Shown here piece after piece: positions 1 to 8,070 of a stretch of 64,000 bases of DNA. Made by a program: the position numbers and the translations under genes. Under the pieces are notes generated by a model. That model did no database searches. It was not told the DNA's origin and saw nothing but the letters and a program-made list of their open reading frames with translations. Position 1 is the first letter of the stretch. Each line of letters starts with the position of its first letter. This stretch comes from JAEWSN01 sp942493335. GTDB taxonomy: Bacteria; Bacillota; Clostridia; DSM-8532. Location of the stretch: NCBI GenBank assembly GCA_942493335.1, contig OW818693.1:2728001-2792000 (forward strand), read 5' to 3'.

Positions 1-168
1 CCCTTCGGCTATTCCTTTTACTATCCGGCCATGATCTGCCTCGGAAAAGCCGAACAACCGCCCCTGCAGGCCATCGGGATTCTGTGGCTCTGGGTGGTTG
101 CGCTCTGGTTGTTGTGCCGGACACTGGAAAGGCAGGCACGTCGCCTGTTTGAGGGGGTGGGATTGTGA
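1..168 (+). CDS. ABC-2 type transporter permease, C-terminal end (partial)
   Basis: Frame 1 is open from the window edge to TGA at 166-168 and gives the last 55 residues of a membrane protein. It starts PFGYSFYYPAMI, has a hydrophobic helix (GILWLWVVALWLL) and ends in a basic tail. The PFxYxxYYPA motif before a last helix is typical of ABC-2 permeases of the DUF990 type, which occur as two consecutive permease genes after an ATPase gene. The next gene starts inside this stop codon, which fits that layout. The N-terminus and the ATPase would lie left of the window. The family call is inferred from a short tail plus context. Confidence 0.7.
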   Translation, partial: PFGYSFYYPAMICLGKAEQPPLQAIGILWLWVVALWLLCRTLERQARRLFEGVGL

Positions 169-995
169 CAGTGAAACCCGTAAAAGCACAAAAACCTTAC
201 CCGCGCTCATTCACACGTCACATACACGTCTTGAAGGCGCTTATCAAAGTGCAGTTTTCCCGAGCTACGGTGTACCGTTTCAGTTTCTGGACCGCTTTTT
301 TTGGGGATCTGATCCTGTTTCTGGTCCAGTTGGCCGTATTTGGCGCCATCGCGAAGAACGGTACCATTGGCGGATGGACAGCCGATCACCTGACCGTATT
401 TACCGGGACGTTCATCGCGCTGGACGGGCTGTACATGACCACCTACTTTTTCGGCATCATCTCACTCCCGGACAAGATACGCACCGGAACATTGGACTTG
501 CTGCTGATAAAGCCCCTCAATCCTCTGTTTCAGGTCACATTCGGGCAGTTCAATCTTGGAACGCTTGCCCTGGTTCCGGTCGGTTTCGGCATGGCCTTCT
601 GGGGTGCGGCCCGGCTGAACGCCCTCTCCTTTGCAAGTGCAGTCCGTTTCACTGCGGTGTTTCTTCTCATGTATGTGCTGATGTATGCGCTGATGCTTGC
701 ATTTCGCTGTCTCGGTTTTTGGCTCACACGGCTCAATGCGTTCAATGAACTGGAGAATACGATGGTGGAATTCTCCTTCCGTCTGCCCGCTCCTGCCATA
801 CAAGGGCTTTGGAAGCTGCTGCTGTTTATCGCGCTACCCTATGGACTCATGGCCAACCTGCCCGCGCAGGCGCTCTTCGGACCGTTCAGTTTGACGGAAT
901 GGCTGCTTGGAATCGGCACCACCAGCGTGTTTCTGGCATTGTCATTCCTATTGTGGCACAAGGGACTGAAACGGTACGACAGTGCCAGTTCGTAA
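165..995 (+). CDS. ABC-2 family transporter permease (DUF990-like)
   Basis: This 276-residue integral membrane protein has about six hydrophobic segments, for example FSFWTAFFGDLILFLVQLAV near residue 40 and a cluster around residues 160-190. The LPDKIRTGTLDLLLIKPLNP segment is the conserved cytoplasmic loop of ABC-2 permeases of the DUF990 group. It starts with GTG overlapping the TGA of the upstream permease (GTGA), with a GAGGGGGTGG ribosome site just before it, so the two are translationally coupled. Together with an ATPase expected upstream they would form an exporter of unknown substrate. No gene of the same operon follows directly. Confidence 0.85.
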   Translation: MTVKPVKAQKPYPRSFTRHIHVLKALIKVQFSRATVYRFSFWTAFFGDLILFLVQLAVFGAIAKNGTIGGWTADHLTVFTGTFIALDGLYMTTYFFGIISLPDKIRTGTLDLLLIKPLNPLFQVTFGQFNLGTLALVPVGFGMAFWGAARLNALSFASAVRFTAVFLLMYVLMYALMLAFRCLGFWLTRLNAFNELENTMVEFSFRLPAPAIQGLWKLLLFIALPYGLMANLPAQALFGPFSLTEWLLGIGTTSVFLALSFLLWHKGLKRYDSASS

Positions 996-1044
996 AGATG
1001 AAAGATGACAAGAGAAAACATGAAAAAAGACGATAGGAGAAAAC

Positions 1045-1440
1045 ATGATGAATACTGCATCCATCAAATTTGACAAAGTCGTCCTGGATTGCCTTGACCC
1101 GCATGCGTTGTCCCTTTTTTACGCGGATTTACTTGGATGGAACAAGGGGTACATAACTGATGATTTTGTCATCATCGGTTCAGAAACAAGCAATGTTGAC
1201 ATCGGGTTCCAAAGAAATGCAGACTACATACCGCCTGTATGGCCTGAATCGTTGAACCGGCAACAACAAATGCTGCATTTGGACTTCAGCGTGGAAAATC
1301 TCGAGGAAGTAAAACAATTGGTTCAACATGCAATCGAGAAGGGCGCAACAAAAGCTGTATACCAGTACTCAGAAGAATGGATGGTCATGCTGGATCCGGA
1401 AGGGCACCCTTTTTGTATTGAACCACGCGTGCTTCCGTGA
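1045..1440 (+). CDS. VOC (glyoxalase/bleomycin-resistance) superfamily protein
   Basis: A 131-residue protein with one VOC module pair. The N-terminal KVVLDCLDPHALSLFYADLL is the usual beta-alpha start (substrate binding, then a helix carrying FY), and the C-terminus has WMVMLDPEGHPFCIE, the conserved metal-side strand of glyoxalase-like proteins. Such proteins are small metal-dependent lyases, dioxygenases or antibiotic-binding proteins; the substrate cannot be read from sequence. The start is the first ATG of ATGATG at 1045, after GATAGGAG. It is a single gene, 49 bases after the exporter operon. Confidence 0.85.
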   Translation: MMNTASIKFDKVVLDCLDPHALSLFYADLLGWNKGYITDDFVIIGSETSNVDIGFQRNADYIPPVWPESLNRQQQMLHLDFSVENLEEVKQLVQHAIEKGATKAVYQYSEEWMVMLDPEGHPFCIEPRVLP

Positions 1441-1620
1441 AACCGCAAACAACCGCGCCCCCGATCCTTGATATCTCCAAATGGACAACCCCATGCATAA
1501 AACGATTGGGAAGCATCCTTGGCATAGCCGAAGCGGTATGCCCATGATAGGATCAGTCGATAGAACCATAGGGGACGTGTGGAGATGCCCAAAAGGGTAT
1601 TTCATAAAAGGAGAGGGCAA

Positions 1621-2610
1621 ATGCGCTATCAATGCAGTTTTTATACGGATGAAGACGATGACGCAATTGAAGGAATGATCTTGAATTCCTATCGATGGGA
1701 GTATCCCATTTGGGGGCTGAGTCGTCATGAATTCTGTAAAGGTCTTCATCCCTCATTCACAGGCAATCGGAATGCATGGAAGCATACAGTCGGTGTGTTC
1801 AGGGAAGACGGTTGTATCGTGTCCTGTGTGATCAACGAAGGAAATTATGACGGAGAGGCCTTCTTCCTTTTCGAAACGCAACAGCACGGGCAGGATCGGG
1901 AATTGCTCCAGACAATGATCCGCTTCGCCAAGACCTACGCGGCAGGGATCAAGGAGAATCGTCGCACCCGATTTGTAAGCATTCCCGTTGCAAAATGGAA
2001 TGAAAAGCTTGCAGGCATGCTGCTGGAATCCGGTTTCAATAAAGAGGAACGGGAAGACATCTTTCTGATTCTCCCTTTCGGCAAGCAGCCTTTCGAGGTA
2101 AAGCTTCCTGATGGGTATGTCATTGTGGATGGACATTCCACACCGGATTTCCATCTTTCCAATGTCCATCGACACGCTTTTGCCTATGGAAAAGGAGATT
2201 ACGCCTGTGACAACGGAGCGGAAGCCTTTCGTGAACTCCGCACCATGAAGCATTATCGGAAAGAGCTGGAACTATGCGTGCTGGATCCCCAGAAAATGCC
2301 AGTTGCATTCGCCAACATCTGGTACGACGAAAAGATGTCCTATTGCGAATTGGAGCCTCTGGCTGTTGTTTGGTGGGAAAGACGAAAAGGGATTGGTCGT
2401 GCAATTCTACACGAAGCGGCGAACCGGGTCATGGAATCATTTCCCGACTGCACCGGCATGCTGGGCGGCGATCAAACCTTCTATTCACGCATCGGATATG
2501 AGAAGAAATCGGAAACGGTTCGATTTCATTGGGAACTGGATGTCATCATTTCCTGGGAAAGTGAGTCCTTTGACAAAAACTATGCACGCGAAGTTGCATT
2601 CCCCTTGTAA
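1621..2610 (+). CDS. GNAT-family N-acetyltransferase
   Basis: This 329-residue protein has a C-terminal GNAT fold: a YCELEPLAVVWWERRKGIGRA stretch around residues 240-260 matches the acetyl-CoA pyrophosphate loop (R/QxxGxG/A), followed by helix and strand, ending YSRIGYEKK. The N-terminal half looks like a second, diverged GNAT-like lobe. The frame is open from a GTG at 1579, but the ATG at 1621 has AAAAGGAGAGGG at proper spacing and is taken as the start. It probably acetylates a small molecule; the substrate is unknown. Confidence 0.8.
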   Translation: MRYQCSFYTDEDDDAIEGMILNSYRWEYPIWGLSRHEFCKGLHPSFTGNRNAWKHTVGVFREDGCIVSCVINEGNYDGEAFFLFETQQHGQDRELLQTMIRFAKTYAAGIKENRRTRFVSIPVAKWNEKLAGMLLESGFNKEEREDIFLILPFGKQPFEVKLPDGYVIVDGHSTPDFHLSNVHRHAFAYGKGDYACDNGAEAFRELRTMKHYRKELELCVLDPQKMPVAFANIWYDEKMSYCELEPLAVVWWERRKGIGRAILHEAANRVMESFPDCTGMLGGDQTFYSRIGYEKKSETVRFHWELDVIISWESESFDKNYAREVAFPL

Positions 2611-2637
2611 ACAAATTACTATTTGGAGGGACTATTC

Positions 2638-3210
2638 ATGGAAATCGATTATACAAAATATTATTGGAAAAATTCACAAATATCGCTTCGTCGTCCTAAA
2701 GAAACTGATTGGCAATATGTGGTTCATCATATGTTTGATAGCCAAGGGCGTTTTTTCTTTAGCGAGATAATTGATTTACCGATAGACCTTGAACTCTATA
2801 AAAGAAAATTTGAATTTATTGAGCCGGAGAAACTAGGCTACACAGCCTTTGCAATTGAAAATAATGAAGGTAAACATGTTGGGATAGCGAATTTATTCAA
2901 TATTGATGAACGAAACGGGACTTTTGGTCCAATTGGAATCGTCATAAATCCCGCAGATAGAGGAAAAGGATATGCGTTTGCAGCATACTTAATGCTAGGC
3001 GAATACATGTTTAATGAACGAAGAATGCACAAATGGAATAATGGTTACATGGAGGAAAACAAAGCTTCGGAAGCTTTGCATAGAAAAGTGGGTTTTGTTG
3101 TTGAAGGGGTTCAAAAAGATATGTATTATCACGAAGGAAGATATTGGAATCAAGTTGTATGCGGAATGAATGCATCGCAATTTTTCGAAAACAAAAAACG
3201 ACTCGAATAG
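2638..3210 (+). CDS. GNAT-family N-acetyltransferase (RimJ/RimL-like), AT-rich
   Basis: A 190-residue acetyltransferase: ISLRRPKETDWQYVVHHMFD is the N-terminal strand and helix of RimJ/RimL-like enzymes, NPADRGKGYAFAAYLMLGEY carries the acetyl-CoA loop, and SEALHRKVGFVVEGVQKDMYY is the conserved C-terminal segment. The start ATG at 2638 follows TTTGGAGGG. Both base composition and codon choice (AAT, GAA, AAA, TTT, AGA) are far more AT-rich than the flanking genes, so the gene and the AT-rich gap after it are probably recently acquired. The target could be an amino sugar, an antibiotic or a peptide N-terminus. Confidence 0.85.
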   Translation: MEIDYTKYYWKNSQISLRRPKETDWQYVVHHMFDSQGRFFFSEIIDLPIDLELYKRKFEFIEPEKLGYTAFAIENNEGKHVGIANLFNIDERNGTFGPIGIVINPADRGKGYAFAAYLMLGEYMFNERRMHKWNNGYMEENKASEALHRKVGFVVEGVQKDMYYHEGRYWNQVVCGMNASQFFENKKRLE

Positions 3211-3562
3211 ACTCTCAGTATGAATCATATGTAGTTAGCTGTATTACATAATAATAACGACGAACAGTATCCTCGATATACCATAGGAACGAGTATACGT
3301 CCTAGGCTTTGATATAGATCGAGAGATCATTACTGTTTGTCAAATTTAACAATTAGTACAAAGACGCGGCACGTCCACTAACAATACATTCGCAAAACCC
3401 TTTCACCGTGCGCATCGCGCGCTAGAGAGAGCGATGAAGAACGGTTCAAGGGCTTCGCGAATGCATACACGATATCCCACGATAATACGTCTGTTTCCTC
3501 CTTGGCGAATTATGATCATGAAGATCTCTTCGCTAATGAAATATATGGATGGAGTATGAAAA
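3211..3562. other. 352-base AT-rich gap without a gene
   Basis: No open frame with a ribosome site was found on either strand. The first 150 bases continue the AT-rich composition of the acetyltransferase before them, and the sequence then returns to mixed composition before the methyltransferase. No clear promoter pair, hairpin or repeat stands out. It may be the trailing edge of an acquired segment. Confidence 0.6.
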
Positions 3563-4369
3563 ATGAACAGTTCGGAAATCATCAAAAAAGATTGGAACGA
3601 TGGTTCCGATGCGTATTATCAAAGGACGTACGGTTCCGGTGAAGTGCTCGATGTCATCACAAAAACACCGGAACGCGCTTTCCCGGAAGCTGTCGTCCCC
3701 CTCCTCCATCGGTACATGCCCGATATGCGAGGCAAACGGGTATGCGTTCCATCCAGTGGTGACAATGCCGCGGCATTCGGTTTCCATCTGATGGGTGCAC
3801 ATGTCACATCCATTGATTTATCGGAACATCAGATAAACAATGCGAAGACCATCGCCGCGGCTAAGGGCTGGGACATTGAATTTGTTTGCGATGACAGCAT
3901 GAAACTTGGCAAAATCGATGACGAGGCATTTGATCTTGTGTACACGTCCAATGGCGTACATGTCTGGATTTCAGACTTGGCGGCGATGTATGTCAACATC
4001 AACAGGATCCTGAAGAAGAATGGGCACTACATTTTCTTTGAAACGCATCCGATGATTCGCCCTTTTGACAACACGACATATGAGGTGAAAATCGTGAAAC
4101 CATATGAAGATGTGGGGCCAATGGGTGAGGTGCCGACGTATGGCTGGAGGACGCAGGATTTCATCAATGCCATTGTTTCCTCCGGGTTCGCCATACGGGA
4201 AATGCAGGAATTCCACAGCACCCGTAAAGACTTGAACAGTGTTCACAACTACCTTTACGTCGGAGACAATCAGAAATACAATTGGCCGGGCGACACATAC
4301 GACTGGCGGAACAATCCATGGGCCGCACTACCGCAATGTCTGGGATTATGCTGCCAGAAAAATGAATGA
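3563..4369 (+). CDS. Class I SAM-dependent methyltransferase
   Basis: A 268-residue methyltransferase. GKRVCVPSSGDNAAAFGFHL near residue 55 is motif I (VxxxGxGxG-like, here PSSGDN), VTSIDLSEHQINNAK is motif II with the acidic ribose-binding residue, and FDLVYTSNGVHVWI is motif IV. The C-terminal WRTQDFINAIVSSGFAI and the NPWAALP ending fit the Methyltransf_11/25-type small-molecule enzymes. ATG at 3563 follows GGAG with suitable spacing. The acceptor is unknown. It stands alone between two gaps. Confidence 0.85.
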   Translation: MNSSEIIKKDWNDGSDAYYQRTYGSGEVLDVITKTPERAFPEAVVPLLHRYMPDMRGKRVCVPSSGDNAAAFGFHLMGAHVTSIDLSEHQINNAKTIAAAKGWDIEFVCDDSMKLGKIDDEAFDLVYTSNGVHVWISDLAAMYVNINRILKKNGHYIFFETHPMIRPFDNTTYEVKIVKPYEDVGPMGEVPTYGWRTQDFINAIVSSGFAIREMQEFHSTRKDLNSVHNYLYVGDNQKYNWPGDTYDWRNNPWAALPQCLGLCCQKNE

Positions 4370-4551
4370 CACGATCGCCCCAACAGCCATTCCAGTGCGT
4401 TGATTTGCTTGATGCCATTATGGGAAGTCAGCGGCGTGATAAACAGTTCCTCGGCAGCTTATGCACCTCCTCCACCAGGCCAAACCCGATATCTATGCGG
4501 CCGCTCCCATCAGGAGCGCCCTTGAAGCAAAGCGGTGACCATTGAAGACGT

Positions 4552-4600
4552 CATGGGTACGATAATGAGTCTATCTGTAACGATTCTGGATGTACCCATG
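4552..4600. repeat. Inverted repeat next to the tag stop codon
   Basis: CATGGGTAC (4552-4560) and GTACCCATG (4592-4600) are perfect 9-base inverted arms separated by 31 bases, directly beside the stop codon of the minus-strand glycosylase gene. There is no T-run, so it is not a standard terminator, but it could form a 3'-end hairpin. Confidence 0.4.
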
Positions 4601-5167
4601 TTATCTCTCCCTTGATACAAAACACACCGCAGTATGATCGTTGACCATTCCGGTTGCTTGCATGAACGCATAGAGGATGGTCGAACCGACGAACTTGAAA
4701 CCCCTTTTCTTCAAGTCCATGCTCATCTTGTCGGAGATTGGGGTTCGTGCAGGTAAATCCTCATGCTTCTCCCAAAGACCCGTAATTGGCGAATCGCCCA
4801 CATATCTCCATATGAATTTGTCAAAGCTCCCGTACTCTTCCTTCACGCGTAAAAATGCTTTGGCATTGCTCACCGCAGCATTGATTTTCAAGCGATTCCT
4901 GATGATTTTCTCGTTTGCCATGAGTTCCTGTATCTTGGCATCATCATACAAGGCCACCTTGTTGGGATCGAATCCATCAAACGCCGCCCTGAAAGCTTCC
5001 CTTTTCTTCAGCACGGTTATCCAGGAAAGCCCGGCCTGCATGCCTTCCAGAATAAGCATTTCGAACAGCTTGCCATCATCATGCACAGGCCGTCCCCATT
5101 CGTTGTCATGGTAGTCAATGTAAATCGGAATATTCCCAGCCCAGGCGCACCGTTTTCCCTCATTCAT
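4601..5167 (-). CDS. tag: DNA-3-methyladenine glycosylase I
   Basis: A 188-residue Tag-family enzyme that excises 3-methyladenine from alkylated DNA in base-excision repair. Visible hallmarks are the zinc ligands (Cys in KRCAWAG, His in DYHDNEWG, and His and Cys in NDHTAVCF near the C-terminus) and the LEGMQAGLSW segment carrying the conserved acidic residue. Its length matches the family. The frame is open to 5185, but the ATG at 5167 is preceded by GAGGAG, and the protein then begins MNEGKRCAW as usual. It is a lone gene; its 3' end is bounded by an inverted repeat. Confidence 0.95.
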   Translation of the reverse strand: MNEGKRCAWAGNIPIYIDYHDNEWGRPVHDDGKLFEMLILEGMQAGLSWITVLKKREAFRAAFDGFDPNKVALYDDAKIQELMANEKIIRNRLKINAAVSNAKAFLRVKEEYGSFDKFIWRYVGDSPITGLWEKHEDLPARTPISDKMSMDLKKRGFKFVGSTILYAFMQATGMVNDHTAVCFVSRER

Positions 5168-5487
5168 CAAGTCGCTTCTCCTCATCGAAAACCAGTCATT
5201 CCAGTCAACTGTTCATCGAAAATCATTTATTCCGGTCAAAGAATGATCGAAGCACCGGCATTGCCCATGGTATCATGTCTCCCTCACATAATCATGCTTC
5301 TCCCAATCATATCGCATTCATCTTGTCCACACCATGAGGTCCCCACCAGGCATCATCGGCTACTGCCACAATGTCATCAGGAATGCGAACGGAAGCGTAA
5401 CCTATACCATGAACGTGAACTTCTGACAACAGACGGCCACCGGCATGCCGCCGATGGCTGATCACTTCCCTTGCAGCCAATGACCCC
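5168..5487. other. 320-base gap with possible coding debris
   Basis: No intact gene. It begins with a 31-base tandem duplication (listed separately). Around 5345-5428 the plus strand encodes a short stretch ending NGSVTYTMNVNF and a stop, which looks like the last strand of an extracellular beta-domain but is too short to assign. With the protease fragment that follows on the other strand, the region looks like decayed sequence. Confidence 0.4.
5182..5243. repeat. 31-base tandem duplication upstream of tag
   Basis: Two adjacent units at 5182-5212 and 5213-5243 both begin TCATCGAAAA and share ATTCC-GTCAA further in, with several substitutions. The first overlaps the region just upstream of the tag start. 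No function is evident. Confidence 0.6.
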
Positions 5488-5775
5488 TCACTTCTGCTTG
5501 AAACTGTTCAACGGCGAAATTCCGTCCCAGGACAGATGATTCACAGGGTCCACAACGGAGTTCACCTTTCTAGATCTGTAACCGATGCCTGTCACCTTGG
5601 TGACTGTCGGAACAGTCGCTTGCTTCAAAACGGCCCGATCCGCATCCACCAGTCCATAACCGTACAAGCTGTCGCGACCCACCGCGCCAAGGTCTTCCAC
5701 GGTTGCATTCAAACGTGCCCGGATAGCCGACATTGTCGCCGGTGCCGCTGGTCTTGCCGGAATTGCAGGCAGCTG
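5488..5775 (-). pseudogene. Subtilisin-like (peptidase S8) C-terminal fragment
   Basis: The minus-strand frame ending at 5488 encodes IRARLNATVEDLG, then GRDSLYGYGLVDADRAV, the standard end of an S8 catalytic domain, where the alpha-helix is followed by YGxGxVDAxxA. The Asp, His and Ser catalytic blocks and any signal peptide are absent. The sequence upstream in this frame is not protease-like, and there is no ribosome site. I read it as the 3' remnant of a deleted secreted protease gene. It is also possible that only a fragment was ever inserted. Confidence 0.65.
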
Positions 5776-6012
5776 CAGATCGAGGGTTATGTATAAACAG
5801 AGAAAAATCTTATAGATCAGAACGAAATTCATTCCATTCCTGGCATTCGCGTCAGACCGCATAATCTGTTTATGGATCAGGCAACCATCATGTCGTATAG
5901 GATGGGACTCCGGTAATTGATACAAGCGTCATTCGACATTCAAAGCAATATCAATCACCGGGTCCAGCATGATGAAAAAGCGGCTCAGATACGATCTGCA
6001 AGGAGTGATGAT

Positions 6013-6942
6013 TTGAAACCATTGCATCAAAAAGGCTTCCTTCGGGAAATCATCAAGAACCGGGTCCTGTACCTGATGTTCTGCCCGGTCATTCTCTATT
6101 ACGTTGTATTCGCGTATCTGCCGATGACAGGAATCGTTGTGGCTTTCAAAAGCTTCAACTACAGGCAAGGCATTTACAAAAGTCCCTGGATCGGATTCGA
6201 CAATTTCAAGTTCTTCTTCTCTTCCGGCAAAGCGTTGTCCGTCACGCTCAACACGGTCACGTACAATCTTGTGTTTCTGGCCTGTTATACGATCGGTTCC
6301 ATCCTCATCGCCATCCTGATCGCCGAGATGGTGGGAAAGACTTTCAAAAAAACCGCGCAAACCCTTCTGTTCCTACCCTATTTCATGTCATGGGTCGTTG
6401 TCGCCGCCTTCGTATACAATTTCACCAACTATGAATATGGACTGGTGAACGGCCTGCTGAAATCCATCAACCTGGCTCCGATCGACATCTATTCGAGCCC
6501 AACCTACTGGTACTTCCTTCTTCCATTCCTTTATGTCTGGAAATGGATTGGATACGGAAGTGTTCTGTATCTGGCCGCCATCATGGGGATTGATCAGGAA
6601 TGTTATGAAGCAGCAACCATCGACGGCGCGAACATCTTCCAGAAAGTCCTCTCCATCACGCTTCCTTCGCTGCGGCCGACCATGTTTGTACTGATCCTGC
6701 TGGGCATCGGGACCATCATGCGCGGGCAGTTCGACATGTTCTATCAGCTCATCGGCAACAATGGTTCGCTCCTGGATGCCACGGACATCATTGATACGCT
6801 GGTCTTCCGTTCCCTCATGGGCTCGCAGGATTTCGGCATGGCTGCATCGGCCGGCGCGTACCAGTCCGTGCTGTGTTTCGTGATCATCATGGTCGCCAAC
6901 GCCATCGTCAAGCACGTCGAGAAGGACTATGCGCTCTTTTGA
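6013..6942 (+). CDS. Sugar ABC transporter permease, LplB/YteP-like
   Basis: A 309-residue permease with six predicted helices, beginning ILYYVVFAYLPMTGIVVAFK. The conserved EAA loop is EAATIDGANIFQKVLSITLP near residue 205, which contacts the ATPase. LplB/YteP-type permeases import oligosaccharides with a YtcP-like partner and a lipoprotein. The frame is open from a TTG at 5917, but AAGGAG at 5999-6004 points to the TTG at 6013 (protein starting KPLHQKGFLREI), which also gives the usual length. The next genes in the same direction are the partner permease and the binding protein. No ATPase gene is nearby; such systems often share an MsmX-like ATPase. Confidence 0.9.
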   Translation: MKPLHQKGFLREIIKNRVLYLMFCPVILYYVVFAYLPMTGIVVAFKSFNYRQGIYKSPWIGFDNFKFFFSSGKALSVTLNTVTYNLVFLACYTIGSILIAILIAEMVGKTFKKTAQTLLFLPYFMSWVVVAAFVYNFTNYEYGLVNGLLKSINLAPIDIYSSPTYWYFLLPFLYVWKWIGYGSVLYLAAIMGIDQECYEAATIDGANIFQKVLSITLPSLRPTMFVLILLGIGTIMRGQFDMFYQLIGNNGSLLDATDIIDTLVFRSLMGSQDFGMAASAGAYQSVLCFVIIMVANAIVKHVEKDYALF

Positions 6943-6972
6943 TGCCCTGGCGACAGGATGGAATCGGCAACA

Positions 6973-7012
6973 ACCCTGGAATATGGGGTGGGACCCTGGA
7001 ATATGGGGTGGG
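6973..7012 (+). repeat. Perfect 20-base tandem duplication between permease genes
   Basis: Units at 6973-6992 and 6993-7012 (ACCCTGGAATATGGGGTGGG) are identical and adjacent, followed by a decayed third start (ACTCCGGCAATGG). They lie in the 165-base spacer between the two permease genes, upstream of the second gene's ribosome site. Confidence 0.85.
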
Positions 7013-7107
7013 ACTCCGGCAATGGATGCAATCGTGTTTCTTCGTTCGAAAACGATACCAATCAATTGCCGGATCCATACGCAGCAACTCGGAGAAGGAG
7101 GTGGCAT

Positions 7108-8040
7108 ATGAGCCGTATCAAGGAATCAGCAGGAATCTTTCCTGCGCCCAATAAAAACCTGAGAATGAAGTCCGGCGATGTGGTGCTCTTCAACATCATT
7201 GCCTATATCGCCGTGACCTTTGTGGCTTTGATGGCCTTCATCCCGTTCTATGTCCTGGTCGTGAGTTCGTTCACCTCGGAACACAGCATCATCTTCAATG
7301 GTTATTCCCTTTTCCCCAAGGAGTTTTCCCTTGATGCCTACAGCATGATCTTTACCAACCCGAAAAAAATGATCACTGCCTATTCGGTCACGCTTTTCGT
7401 CACCGTGGCCGGAACAGCCTCGTCGCTGTTCCTCTCCTCCATGTCAGCCTATGTGCTGTATCGCAAAGACGTCAAATACAGGAATCAACTGGCGTTTTTC
7501 CTCTACTTCACCACCCTGTTCAACGGGGGGCTGATGCCATACTACATCATTCTCAGCAAATACCTGCACTTGAAAAACTCGCTCCTGGTCCTTCTGCTCG
7601 TGCCCATGTTCAGCGTCTTCAACATTCTCATCCTCCGCAACTTCTTCAATGGTTCCATCCCCGAATCCCTGTTCGAAGCTGCGAAGATTGATGGAGCCGG
7701 AGATTTTCTGATCTTCATCCGGGTGGTTCTCCCCATTTCGAAGCCTGCATTGGCCTCGATCGGCCTGTTCACCGCGTTGGGCTACTGGAACGACTGGTGG
7801 ACGCCCATGATGTTCATTGAGAAGCAGGCCCTGTTCCCGCTCCAGTACACGCTCTACCAGATCATCGCCAGTGTGAACTTCGCTTCGAGCATGGTCAACT
7901 CCATGCCTGTCATGAACATGCCGAAGGAATCCCTGAAAATGGCGATGGTCGTGGTGGCCACAGGCCCAATCGTACTTCTGTATCCGTTGGTTCAGAAGTA
8001 TTTCGTGGCCGGAATCACTATCGGTGCCGTAAAGGGCTGA
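7108..8040 (+). CDS. Sugar ABC transporter permease, YtcP-like
   Basis: A 310-residue partner permease with six helices. The EAA loop is ESLFEAAKIDGAGDFLIFIR near residue 195, and the C-terminal QKYFVAGITIGAVKG is the near-invariant ending of YtcP-like carbohydrate permeases. The frame is open from 6958, but GGAGAAGGAGG before ATG 7108 fixes the start; the earlier part would encode the 20-base duplication. It sits between the LplB-like gene and the lipoprotein gene as expected for an import operon. Confidence 0.93.
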   Translation: MSRIKESAGIFPAPNKNLRMKSGDVVLFNIIAYIAVTFVALMAFIPFYVLVVSSFTSEHSIIFNGYSLFPKEFSLDAYSMIFTNPKKMITAYSVTLFVTVAGTASSLFLSSMSAYVLYRKDVKYRNQLAFFLYFTTLFNGGLMPYYIILSKYLHLKNSLLVLLLVPMFSVFNILILRNFFNGSIPESLFEAAKIDGAGDFLIFIRVVLPISKPALASIGLFTALGYWNDWWTPMMFIEKQALFPLQYTLYQIIASVNFASSMVNSMPVMNMPKESLKMAMVVVATGPIVLLYPLVQKYFVAGITIGAVKG

Positions 8041-8070
8041 TACCCATCACAAATCCACAAGGAGGATATC

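Noticed and set aside
4501..4530. Short hairpin CGCTCC/GGAGCG as a terminator of the methyltransferase gene
   Set aside because: Only six pairs, no T-run and more than 130 bases after the stop codon.
5345..5428. Plus-strand piece ending NGSVTYTMNVNF as a secreted-protein C-terminus
   Set aside because: Too short and without upstream continuation to support a gene call; mentioned only as debris.
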